A stretch of DNA of 64,000 nt, taken from positions 186,001-250,000 of the forward strand of contig NZ_WWCP01000002.1 of NCBI RefSeq assembly GCF_009857505.1, written 5' to 3'. The translations under genes and the position numbers were made by a program. Shown one piece after another: positions 18,089 through 27,500 of the stretch. The DNA comes from Duganella lactea. Its GTDB lineage: Bacteria; Pseudomonadota; Gammaproteobacteria; Burkholderiales; Burkholderiaceae_D. The notes below the pieces were generated by a model. It saw only the letters and a list, made by a program, of their open reading frames with translations. It was not told the origin of the DNA and ran no database searches. Positions within the stretch are counted from its first letter, which is position 1, and each line of letters begins with the position of its first letter.

Positions 18089-18640
18089 TCAAAGATCGCC
18101 GTCGATGTTCAGACAGGCCTTGAGCGCGGCAACCACCAGCGCGTGATCATCCGGGCCCGGCAGGCCGGTCACGGTGGCGGTGCCAACGCGGCCGACGCCT
18201 TTGATGATCAGCGGGAACGAGCCGCCATGGGCGGCATAGTCGCGCATGTCCAGCCCAGGCAGATTGTCGTAGTTGCCGCCACTGTTCCTGACCTCGTTGT
18301 GGGTGTAGAACGAGCTGTGCCCGGTGCGATTGACCAGATTGCTCTTGCGGCGTATCCAGTTGGCATGGTCGGCGGTCATGCCGTCCATGCCAAAGTAAAA
18401 CAGCATCAACCCGTCGCGCGTGATGTTGACCGCCACTTTCTTGTTGGCCGCGCGCGCCAGTTCGATGACCTTGGTGCCCAGCGCAAAGGCCGTGTCGTTA
18501 TTGAAGCTGTCGAACTGCAGCACCTGCTCCTGTCGCGCCAGCGTGGCCAGGTCAACCGCCGTCTCGGCCTGCGCCACGCTCGAACTGCCGAGCATCATCA
18601 GCACGGCGATCCGCAGTGCGGCAAAGGGATGGATGGTCAT
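18089..18640 (-). CDS. UPF0303 (heme-degrading-domain) family protein with signal peptide
   Basis: A 183-residue protein whose body matches the UPF0303/DUF336-like family: FDSFNNDTAFALGTKVIELA, then DHANWIRRKSNLV, and DYAAHGGSFPLIIKGVG followed by VTGLPGPDDHALVVAALKA. Most family members are cytoplasmic and about 160 residues. This one has a convincing N-terminal export signal (LRIAVLMMLGSSSVAQAE), so it is probably periplasmic. The ATG at 18640 follows CGGAGAC. Its biochemical role is not established; heme or flavin binding has been proposed for relatives. Confidence 0.82.
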   Translation of the reverse strand: MTIHPFAALRIAVLMMLGSSSVAQAETAVDLATLARQEQVLQFDSFNNDTAFALGTKVIELARAANKKVAVNITRDGLMLFYFGMDGMTADHANWIRRKSNLVNRTGHSSFYTHNEVRNSGGNYDNLPGLDMRDYAAHGGSFPLIIKGVGRVGTATVTGLPGPDDHALVVAALKACLNIDGDL

Positions 18641-18731
18641 ACGGTCTCCGTGTTGTGTTATAGGCGAGATTCTACTTGCGCCAAGATAACGTGTCACGCC
18701 ACGTGCTGGCCGGTGTCAAGCCAACGCCAAA

Positions 18732-19862
18732 CTAAGCCAGCAGATGCGGACCGATCTCCCTGACCGACTTGACGCCGGTCAGCACCATATTGGTCCGCAT
18801 ATCTTTTTCCAGTATCGCCAGCAACTGCTCGACCGCCGCCTGGCCGCCGACCGCCAGCGCATACACGAACGCGCGACCCAGCAACACCCCATCGGCGCCC
18901 AGCGCCAGCAGACGGAACACGTCGGTGCCGGTGCGTGCGCCGCCGTCGGCGAAGATGGTCATCTTGTCCTTGACCGCCGCCGCGATGGCCGGCAGCGCCG
19001 TGGCGGTGGACAAGGCGCCGTCCAGCTGACGACCGCCATGGTTGGAGACCACGATGCCGTTGGCGCCGAACGCCAGGGCGTCGCGCGCGTCGTCCGCTTC
19101 GAGGATGCCCTTGATGATCATCGGGCCCTGCCACTCATCGCGTATCCACTGCAAATCCTTCCAGCCGATGGCCGGATCGAAATTGGCGCCCAGCCAGCCG
19201 ATGTAATCCTCCAGCTCGGTCGGACTGCCGCGATAGGCCGAGATATTGCCGAGGTCATGCGGACGTCCCATCAAGCCCACGTCCCAAGCCCAGCGCGGGT
19301 GGGTCATCGCCTGCAGGATGCGGCGCTGCGCGCCGTAGGGGCCGCTCATGCCGCTGTGCGCGTCGCGGTAGCGCGCGCCCGGCACCGGCATATCGACCGT
19401 GAACACCAGCGTGCTGGCGCCGAGCGCCTTGGCGCGTTGCAGCACGTCGCGCATGAAGCCGCGGTCTTTCAGCACATACAGCTGGAACCATAGCGGCTGG
19501 TCGATCGCCTGCGCCACCTCGGCCAGCGGGCACACCGACACGGTGGACTGAATGAAGGGAATGCCTCGCTTGGTGGCGGCGCGCGCCGCCTGCACCTCGC
19601 CGCGCCGCGCATACATGCCGGTCAGGCCGACCGGCGCCAAGGCCATCGGCAGCGCCTGGCGCCGGCCAAACCACTCGGTGGACAGATCCAGTTGCTCGGA
19701 ACCTTGCAGCACGCGCTGGCGCAGCTTGATTTGCTGCAGGTCGTCGACGTTGGCGCGCAGCGTCTGCTCGGCGCCGGCGCCGCCGTCAAGATAGTGAAAC
19801 AGGAATGGCGGCAGCTTGCGCCGCGCCGCCTCGCGAAAATCGGTTGCGGAGGAAATGATCAT
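18732..19862 (-). CDS. lldD: FMN-dependent L-lactate dehydrogenase
   Basis: A 376-residue alpha-hydroxy-acid oxidising flavoprotein collinear with E. coli Lld[16 protein letters not shown] is the family N-terminus and fixes the start at 19862. [62 protein letters not shown], and the active-site His in [12 protein letters not shown] are all present. It oxidises L-lactate to pyruvate, passing electrons to the quinone pool at the inner membrane. No lldP permease or lldR regulator is beside it. Confidence 0.94.
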   Translation of the reverse strand: MIISSATDFREAARRKLPPFLFHYLDGGAGAEQTLRANVDDLQQIKLRQRVLQGSEQLDLSTEWFGRRQALPMALAPVGLTGMYARRGEVQAARAATKRGIPFIQSTVSVCPLAEVAQAIDQPLWFQLYVLKDRGFMRDVLQRAKALGASTLVFTVDMPVPGARYRDAHSGMSGPYGAQRRILQAMTHPRWAWDVGLMGRPHDLGNISAYRGSPTELEDYIGWLGANFDPAIGWKDLQWIRDEWQGPMIIKGILEADDARDALAFGANGIVVSNHGGRQLDGALSTATALPAIAAAVKDKMTIFADGGARTGTDVFRLLALGADGVLLGRAFVYALAVGGQAAVEQLLAILEKDMRTNMVLTGVKSVREIGPHLLA

Positions 19863-19985
19863 TATCGAATGGCATCGAAAACAAATAGGCGACCAGTCTA
19901 TCACCGCGCAGCCATGCAATCGGAAAGCGCATCGATACAATCACTTTCCTGAGCGGATGGGCCAACACGCCATGGCCGGGCGCAC

Positions 19986-20015
19986 AAAAAAAAATTGGCT
20001 CCCGAAGGAGCCAAT
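19986..20015 (-). terminator. Rho-independent terminator after acnB
   Basis: A perfect 9-bp stem, ATTGGCTCC/GGAGCCAAT, closes a 4-base loop; on the minus strand it is followed by nine T. It lies just downstream of the acnB stop. Confidence 0.93.
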
Positions 20016-20019
20016 CACT

Positions 20020-22605
20020 TTAGACCTGCACCGAGTCCGCCACGGCGCGGAACTCTTCGATCTGGTCGAAGTTCATGTAGCGGTAAATATCGGCGGCGTT
20101 CTTGTCGATGACGCCGATCTGCGACATGTACTCTTCCTTGGTCGGGATGCGGCCCAGGACCGAGCACACCGCCGCCAGTTCCGCCGAACCCAGGTACACA
20201 TTGGTTTCGATGCCCAGACGGTTCGGGAAGTTACGGGTCGAGGTCGACATGACGGTCGCCCCCTTGCGGATCTGTGCCTGGTTACCCATGCACAGCGAGC
20301 AGCCCGGCATTTCCATGCGCGCACCGGTGCGGCCCAGCGTGCCGTAGTGGCCTTCGGCGGTCAGCTGTTGCGCGTCCATCTTGGTCGGCGGCGCGATCCA
20401 CAGGCGCACCGGGATATCCGACTTGCCTTCCAAGACTTTCGAGGCGGCGCGGAAGTGACCGATATTGGTCATGCACGAGCCAACGAACACGTCGTCGATC
20501 TGGGCGCCGGCCACGTCGGCCAGGGTTTTGACATCGTCCGGATCGTTCGGGCAGGCCACGATCGGCTCGTGGATGTCGGCCAGGTCGATTTCGATGACGG
20601 CGGCGTATTCGGCATCCGCATCCGGGGCCAGCAGTTCTGGATTGGCCAGCCAGGCTTCCATCGACTTGATGCGGCGCTCCAGCGTGCGCTTGTCCAGGTA
20701 GCCGTTGGCGATCATCCACTTCATCAGCGTGATGTTCGAGGTCATGTACTCGATGATCGGCGCTTTATCCAGGTGCACGGTGCAACCGGCGGCCGAACGT
20801 TCGGCCGACGCGTCGGACAGTTCGAATGCTTGCTCAACCTTCAGGTTCGGCAGGCCTTCGATTTCCAGGATACGGCCGGAGAAGATGTTCTTCTTGCCTT
20901 TCTTGTCGACCGTCAGCATGCCTTGGCGAATCGCGTACAGCGGAATCGCGTTGACCAGGTCGCGCAGCGTGACGCCGGGCTGCATTTCGCCTTTGAAGCG
21001 CACCAGTACCGATTCCGGCATGTCCAGCGGCATCACGCCGGTGGCGGCGGCAAACGCCACCAGGCCGGAACCCGCCGGGAACGAGATACCGATCGGGAAA
21101 CGGGTGTGCGAGTCGCCGCCGGTGCCGACGGTGTCCGGCATCAGCAGGCGGTTCAGCCACGAGTGGATCACGCCGTCGCCCGGACGCAGCGCCACGCCGC
21201 CACGGTTTTCGATGAAGGTTGGCAGTTCGCGGTGCATCTTGACGTCCACCACTTTCGGATACGCGGCGGTGTGGCAGAACGATTGCATCACCAGGTCGGC
21301 CGAGAAGCCCAGGCAAGCCAGGTCTTTCAGCTCGTCGCGGGTCATCGGGCCGGTGGTGTCTTGCGAGCCGACGGTGGTCATCTTCGGTTCGCAGTAGGTG
21401 CCTGGGCGGATGCCCTTGCCGTCCGGCAGACCACAAGCGCGGCCAACCATTTTCTGCGCCAGCGAGTAGCCTTTGCCGGTGTCGGCCGGGTTTTGCGGCA
21501 GGCGGAACAGGTCCGACGCCGGCAGGCCCAGCGACTCACGCGCCTTGGCGGTCAGGCCGCGGCCGATGATCAGCGGAATACGGCCGCCGGCGCGCACTTC
21601 GTCGAACAGCACGTCGGATTTGACCTTGAATTCAGCGATCACATTGCCGTTTTTCAGCGCCTTGCCTTCGTAGGGACGCAGTTCGATGACGTCGCCCATG
21701 TCCATCTGCGTCACGTCCAGCTCGATCGGCAGCGCACCGGCGTCTTCCATCGTGTTGTAGAAGATCGGCGCGATCTTGGTGCCCAGGCACACGCCGCCGA
21801 AACGCTTGTTCGGGATGAACGGGATGTCTTCGCCGGTGAACCACAGCACCGAGTTGGTGGCGGATTTACGCGAGGAACCGGTACCGACCACGTCGCCGAC
21901 GTAGGCCACCAGGTTGCCCTTGGCTTTCAGCGCCTCGATCTGTTTCAGCGGGCCGATTTTGCCCGGCTCTTCAGGATTGATGCCTGGACGCGGGTTTTTC
22001 AGCATCGCCAGCGCGTGCATCGGGATGTCGGGACGGGTGGTCGCGTCCGGGGCCGGCGACAGATCGTCGGTGTTGGTTTCGCCGGAGACCTTGAACACAG
22101 TCAGGGTCAGGCTTTGCGGCACTTCAGGACGCGAGGTGAACCACTCGGCGTCGGCCCACGATTGCAGCACGCCCTTGGCGCGGGCATTGCCTTGGTCGGC
22201 CAGTTCCTTGACGTCGTGGAAGTAGTCGAACATCAGCAGGGTTTTCTTCAGGCCTTCGGCGGCCACATCGCCCACCACGTCATCGGCCAGCAGATCGATC
22301 ATCGGCTTGATGTTGAAACCACCCAGCATCGTGCCCAGCAGCTGGGTGGCCAGCTCGCGCGACACCAGCGGTGAGCTTTCCAAGCCCTTGGCAACGGCGG
22401 TCAGGAAGGCCGCCTTAACCTTGGCGGCATCGTCCACGCCGGCCGGCACGCGGTTGGTGATCAGGTCGACCAGGAAGTGTTCCTCGCCGGCTGGCGGATT
22501 CTTCAGGAGTTCGACCAGATCGGCGGTCTGGGCGGACGACAGCGGCAGCGGAGGGATACCAAGGGATGCACGTTCGGCAACGTGAGCGCGATAAGCAGCT
22601 AGCAT
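20020..22605 (-). CDS. acnB: Aconitate hydratase B (bifunctional 2-methylisocitrate dehydratase)
   Basis: An 861-residue aconitase of the B type (E. coli AcnB is 865). The start at 22605 gives the family N-terminus, [21 protein letters not shown]. An N-terminal HEAT-like domain is followed by the swivelling domain ([18 protein letters not shown]) and the catalytic part. The [4Fe-4S] cysteines are those in [11 protein letters not shown] and [10 protein letters not shown] near the C-terminus. It interconverts citrate and isocitrate in the TCA cycle. A strong terminator follows. Confidence 0.97.
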   Translation of the reverse strand: MLAAYRAHVAERASLGIPPLPLSSAQTADLVELLKNPPAGEEHFLVDLITNRVPAGVDDAAKVKAAFLTAVAKGLESSPLVSRELATQLLGTMLGGFNIKPMIDLLADDVVGDVAAEGLKKTLLMFDYFHDVKELADQGNARAKGVLQSWADAEWFTSRPEVPQSLTLTVFKVSGETNTDDLSPAPDATTRPDIPMHALAMLKNPRPGINPEEPGKIGPLKQIEALKAKGNLVAYVGDVVGTGSSRKSATNSVLWFTGEDIPFIPNKRFGGVCLGTKIAPIFYNTMEDAGALPIELDVTQMDMGDVIELRPYEGKALKNGNVIAEFKVKSDVLFDEVRAGGRIPLIIGRGLTAKARESLGLPASDLFRLPQNPADTGKGYSLAQKMVGRACGLPDGKGIRPGTYCEPKMTTVGSQDTTGPMTRDELKDLACLGFSADLVMQSFCHTAAYPKVVDVKMHRELPTFIENRGGVALRPGDGVIHSWLNRLLMPDTVGTGGDSHTRFPIGISFPAGSGLVAFAAATGVMPLDMPESVLVRFKGEMQPGVTLRDLVNAIPLYAIRQGMLTVDKKGKKNIFSGRILEIEGLPNLKVEQAFELSDASAERSAAGCTVHLDKAPIIEYMTSNITLMKWMIANGYLDKRTLERRIKSMEAWLANPELLAPDADAEYAAVIEIDLADIHEPIVACPNDPDDVKTLADVAGAQIDDVFVGSCMTNIGHFRAASKVLEGKSDIPVRLWIAPPTKMDAQQLTAEGHYGTLGRTGARMEMPGCSLCMGNQAQIRKGATVMSTSTRNFPNRLGIETNVYLGSAELAAVCSVLGRIPTKEEYMSQIGVIDKNAADIYRYMNFDQIEEFRAVADSVQV

Positions 22606-22917
22606 GAGAGTTCTCGTCAGGTTGATTGCAGGGCAGGCAATGATCGACCGCCTGTACTGAGCGCTATTGTACACCAACAAGTCTTATATAAGACATATAA
22701 CATGAGACACCGCAGATTTTTTGCCACACCGATACAAATATAGCCGATTACGACCTCGCTGCCCACAAGCAGTCAACTTGTTGAGCAATGCTGAGCGGCA
22801 TGGGAATTCAGCGCTGCCATGGGTTCAAATAGTTACCTGATTCATAAAAATAATGCGTCCGGGCGGCGGAAATGCGCCGGCCAAGCATCTTATCAGGGAG
22901 ACATTCGAGAGACGCCT
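22606..22917. promoter_or_regulatory. acnB control region and ECF sigma upstream region, with a 14-bp palindrome
   Basis: No gene lies in this 312-base gap. GTCTTATATAAGAC at 22681-22694 is a perfect palindrome, 76-89 bases upstream of the acnB start. A minus-strand TACAAT (22666-22671) could be an acnB -10 box, which would place the palindrome on its -35 region, a repressor position. A further inverted repeat TGTAC/GTACA flanks AGCGCT at 22653-22673. The half nearest the sigma gene shows no clear promoter. Confidence 0.5.
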
Positions 22918-23502
22918 ATGGAATCTGAAACCATTGAATGGGTCACATCCAATTTTCTGCCCTTCGAGGCCGAGCTGCGGCGGCAGTTGCGCCGGGTCTG
23001 CGCCGGTCCGGCGGAAATCGACGATGTGATCCAGGAAGCCTATTACAAGGTGCTGACCATGACCGACCTGGCCCATGTGCGCCAGCCCAGGGCTTTTCTG
23101 CTGACCATGGCCCGCAACATCGTGCTGATGCGCATGCGCCGCGACGCCATCGTCCACATCGAGGCGGTGGCCAATCTGGAGGACCTGAATATCGAGGACA
23201 GCGCGCCGACACCGGAACGCCTGGTGCTGGCCCGCGCCGAATTGAAATGGGTGCTGGGCCTGATGGCCAACCTGCCCGGCCGCTGCCGCGACATCTTCCA
23301 CGCGCGCCGCATCGACGGCCTGTCGCAGCAGGAAACCGCGAGCAGCCTCGGCATCAGCGAGAGCGTGGTGGAGAAGGAAACCGTCAAGGGCATCAAACTG
23401 ATTCAGAAAATGATCGCCGAAGTTGGCATCGGCGAGCTGCGGGCGCCGCCCGCCCGGCAGCGCAAGCAAGCGGCGGCAAGGACCCATCATGGCCACGATT
23501 GA
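22918..23502 (+). CDS. ECF sigma factor, FecI type
   Basis: A 194-residue ECF sigma factor. Region 2 is GPAEIDDVIQEAYYKVLTM with FLLTMARNIVLMRMRR; region 4 is LPGRCRDIFHARRIDGLSQQETASSLGIS. It lacks extra C-terminal domains. The start at 22918 is preferred because the open frame upstream has no sigma homology. The following FecR-type anti-sigma begins 14 bases inside its 3' end, and the STN-bearing TonB receptor comes next, giving a complete cell-surface signalling cascade. Confidence 0.9.
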   Translation: MESETIEWVTSNFLPFEAELRRQLRRVCAGPAEIDDVIQEAYYKVLTMTDLAHVRQPRAFLLTMARNIVLMRMRRDAIVHIEAVANLEDLNIEDSAPTPERLVLARAELKWVLGLMANLPGRCRDIFHARRIDGLSQQETASSLGISESVVEKETVKGIKLIQKMIAEVGIGELRAPPARQRKQAAARTHHGHD

Positions 23503-24478
23503 CGACCAGGCCGCCAGCTGGATGGTGCGCCGCACCGGTCGCGGCCTGAACGCCCGCGAGCAGCGGCAATTCGACGCCTGGCTGGCGGCGGACATCCGCC
23601 ACCAGGGCGCCTATCTGCGCGCGCTCGCCATCGACAACGCGCTGGGCCACGCCACGGTGCAGGAAAACCTGCGTCCGCGTCCGGACGGCCAGCATCAGCA
23701 GCAGCAGCGTCGGCAGCCGCCGCGTGCCTGGTCACGCCTGCCCCGCTTTGGCGCCCTGGCCGCCGGCCTGGCGCTGGTCTGCGGACTGCTGTTGCACGCC
23801 ATCGGCAACAACGAGCTGGTCACCGCCAAGGGCGAAATGCGCCAGTTCCCGCTGGCCGACACCTCGGTGGCCAGCCTGAACAGCGCCAGCAAGGTGGCGG
23901 TCGAGCTGACCGACACGGCGCGCCGCGTCAACCTGAAACAGGGTGAGGCCTGGTTCAAGGTGGCCAAGGACCAGCGCAAGCCCTTCATCGTGTCGGCCGG
24001 CGCGGTGCGGATCAAGGCGGTCGGCACCGCGTTCGCCGTGCGCCGCTACCCGCAGGGCGCCGAGGTACTGGTCACCGAGGGCGTGGTCGAGGTATGGAGC
24101 AATAAGGGCGGCCCCAAGCGCCTGCTGCTGTCACAGGGCGAGCGCGCCTTCGTGCCGGAACTGGCCAGCGAGATGCACGCCAGCCGCCAACCGGCGGAGA
24201 TCGCCCGCCGGTTGGCCTGGCGCTCCGGCAAACTGGTGTTCATCAACCAGACGCTGGCCGAGGCGGTGGCCGACTTCAACCGCTACAGCCCGCGCAAGCT
24301 GGTCATCGCCGACCCGTCGCTGTACGGCGTCGCCTTCATCGGCCAGTACGCGGCCGACGCGCCGGAGGTGTTCGCCAAGGATGTCTGCGCCTATCTGAAT
24401 GTGCCGCTGCAGATCACCGCCGACGCCATCCTGATCGGCGCCGCCCGCCCCGGATTCCGTGGCAATAAATCAAGTTGA
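23489..24478 (+). CDS. FecR-family anti-sigma / signal-transducing regulator
   Basis: A 329-residue FecR protein. The cytoplasmic N-terminal DUF4880 domain (AASWMVRRTGRGLNAREQRQF; residues about 8-55) binds the sigma factor. One membrane helix (FGALAAGLALVCGLLLHAIG, about residues 87-106) follows, and the periplasmic FecR domain spans about residues 110-210 (KGEMRQFPLADTSVASLNSA, GEAWFKVAKDQRKPF). A C-terminal segment (LVFINQTLAEAVADFNRYSP onwards) would contact the receptor's STN domain. The ATG at 23489 overlaps the sigma gene. Confidence 0.9.
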   Translation: MATIDDQAASWMVRRTGRGLNAREQRQFDAWLAADIRHQGAYLRALAIDNALGHATVQENLRPRPDGQHQQQQRRQPPRAWSRLPRFGALAAGLALVCGLLLHAIGNNELVTAKGEMRQFPLADTSVASLNSASKVAVELTDTARRVNLKQGEAWFKVAKDQRKPFIVSAGAVRIKAVGTAFAVRRYPQGAEVLVTEGVVEVWSNKGGPKRLLLSQGERAFVPELASEMHASRQPAEIARRLAWRSGKLVFINQTLAEAVADFNRYSPRKLVIADPSLYGVAFIGQYAADAPEVFAKDVCAYLNVPLQITADAILIGAARPGFRGNKSS

Positions 24479-24583
24479 TGATTATTCCCCGCTTCGCCGG
24501 CGCCCGCCGGCGGATCGCCACCTCGCCAAGCATCGTATCCATGACAGGGCAACATAGCCCTGCGGGTAAATCGGAGGAGACGC

Positions 24584-27500
24584 GTGAACGCACACGGATG
24601 CCACATTGCCGCGGCAGTGGTGCTGGCCGGATTGACCTGGTCCCAGCCCGCCGCCGCCGGCGAGAGCCGCAAGCCATTCCATATTCCGCGCGGGCCGGCC
24701 ACCACGGCCATCGCGGAATTCGTCCGGCAGGCCGATGTCAACCTGCTGGCCTCGACGCGCCAGCTGGACGGCATCACCACCAACGAGGTGAATGGCACAT
24801 TCGTCATCAGCGACGCGCTGGACAGGCTGCTGGCCAACACCGGCATCATCAGCCGCATCAGCGATAACGGCAGCGTGTTCATCATGGCGCCAGCATCCCC
24901 TCCGGGTAATCAATCAACCAGTGAGACCACTTTGATGGATGAGGCGATGAAGCTAGAGAACAATCCGCTGCAACGAACCAGCCTGTGTTGCGCCGTGTCG
25001 GCGGCCATGCTGCTGGTCGGCGCCCAGGCGCTGCCGGCGCAGGCGCAATCGGCGCCACAGGACCAGGCCGGCCAACCGCAAGACCAGGCCGTGACCTCGG
25101 TGCGCGTGGTCGGCGCCCGCCAATCGGAACAGGACGCCATCCGCAAGAAGAAGGACGCCGACACCGCGCAGGATTCGATCATCGCCGAGGATGTCGGCGC
25201 CTTCCCCGACCGCAACGTGGCCGACGCCATCTCGCGCGTCGCCGGCGTGGCGGTCGACCGCGGCAACTTCGGCGAGGGCATTTCGATCTCGATCCGTGGC
25301 AACGGCCCCGAGCTGACGCGGGTGGAACTGGACGGCCAGGGCGTGCAGCAGGCCGGCGGTACCGACATGCTGGGTGGCATCGGCGCCGGGGTCGACTCGG
25401 CCGGCGGCCGTGGCGTCGAAATGCGCCAGCTGTCGTCGGACCTGATCAAGAGCGTCGATGTGATCAAGGGCTCGACCGCCGACATGACCGAGGGCTCGCT
25501 CGGCGGCGGCGTGCGCATCCAGACCCGCAACGGCCTCGATTTCAAAAAGGATTATCTGTCGGTGCGCGCGGCCGGCCAGCAAAATTCGCTGAACAAGAAA
25601 GTCAATCCCAACCTCAACCTGGTGGGCGTCAAGAAGCTGATGGATGACCGTCTGGGCGTACTGGTCAACCTGTCGCGCAGCCGCGTCGAGCAGGAGGCGC
25701 ACGCCATCAACCAGGGCGGCGCCAATGCCGCGGTCGGGCAGTTCCGGCCGCTCGATTTCGACAACTCGCCGCAGAAAACCTTCAGCTTCCAGCCCCAGAC
25801 CGTCAAGCTCGACGATGATCGCTCGACCACCCCGCTGCTGGTGTCCAATCTGGCGGCCGGCGGCACCCTCAACGCCGCCACGCCGCAGGAAATCGTCACC
25901 AAATCGGCGGCCGCGCAAAGCAAGGCCGAGTGCTATGCCGCGTTTCCGATGTTCACGCCGGCGCAGGAAGCGGCCCTTGCCGGCGGCAACAACCGCACCA
26001 ACGCCATCAACCAGCGGCAGCTGGAATTGCTGACCTGCCTGGGCCAGTGGAACGACTGGGTCAACAGCCCGACCCGCCACAATGTGCAGCGCTGGAACGA
26101 CGACCGCAGCAGCGGCGACATCCGCTTCGACTTCAAGGTCGACAACCATCTCAGCGTCTACTTCAAGCACAGCCGCAGCAGCGGCAAAGTGGTCAACATC
26201 AACTCCGACATGGGCTATGGCGGCATCGCGCTGAACCCGGCGGTGAACGCCAGCGTCAACGGTCCCAACGGCTATTTCGGCCCGGCGGCCACCGAGACCG
26301 CGCTGAACACGCGCGCACCCAACGGCGCCTCGGCGGTACGCAATGTGATCCCGGCGTCCGGCTACTTCCTGTACCCGGACGCCGGCTGGCGAGGCGGCGG
26401 CCTGATCAACGGCACGGTGGCCAACGTCGATCCGAATTCGGTCAGGGTGGACGCCAACCACCACGTCACCGGCTACACCATCGCCGATGGCGCCTACAAC
26501 GTCGAAACCACCCGCCTCGACATGGAAACCAGTTCGCGCTACAGCCAGGCCGGCGCCAACTACAAGAACCGCTGGCTGCGCGCGGAGCTGCTGCTGGGCG
26601 ACGCCAGCTCCCGCTTCAGCCGCTACGAAAAGCGCGCCGGCATTGGCGGCTACACCGGGCCGGTGCAGGTGTCGGTGCTGCCCAACGGCATCTGGAACTA
26701 CGCGCTGACCAACGCCTTCGACGTCAACAACCCGGACAACTACTTCCGCCTGCGCCCGCAGGCAGCGGCGGCGGCCTTCGCCGGCAACGCCTTCAGTCCG
26801 GCCACGCCGGCCTACACCAGCGCGCAGCTGCCGTTGGTCGATCCGGCGCGCACGCTGTCGCTGCAAAACGCGCGCATCAATGAATCGTTCGAGAAAACGG
26901 CCAAGCTGGACCTGAGTCTCAACACCGGCGACTTTACCAACGGCCACCTGCCGCAGATCAAGGTCGGCTACAACCGCCGCAAGAGCGGCTACAGCGCCTG
27001 GGGCACCGGCGGCTACACCCCGCAGGAGGCGAGCGGCGACTGGGGCAAGGCCAACTACGTTCCCGGCATCTACGTGCCGAACAAGAACCTGCGCACCACC
27101 TACCAGGTGTGCGAAAACACGCCTGGCTCGCTGGGGCCGGGCGGCAAGCCCTGCGCCTACGGCTATACGCCCAGCCCCGATCCGCGCGCCGCGCTGGGCG
27201 GCACGATCGTCATCAATCCCGACCAGTTCCGCGAACTGGTCAAGCAAGCCTACACCGTGCAGCCGAGCGCGCAGTTCTATGGCGGCGACCCCAACCGCCC
27301 GGCCGGCCTGGTGGAGGGCTGGACCGAGATCGACATCAACAAACTGTATTCGATCCTGGGCGTGCCGAACTACAACCTTGACTGCATCAAGCGCTGCGTC
27401 GGCAGCGACGGCAAGCTGTACCAGCAGCCCTTGAACCAGATCACCGAAACCGTGGATGCCGGCTACGTCCGCGCCGACTTCGACCTCGACCACGTGCCGT

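Noticed and set aside
19816..22374. An 852-codon plus-strand open frame opposite acnB
   Set aside because: Composition is His/Arg/Gln-rich without homology and the minus strand is aconitase B.
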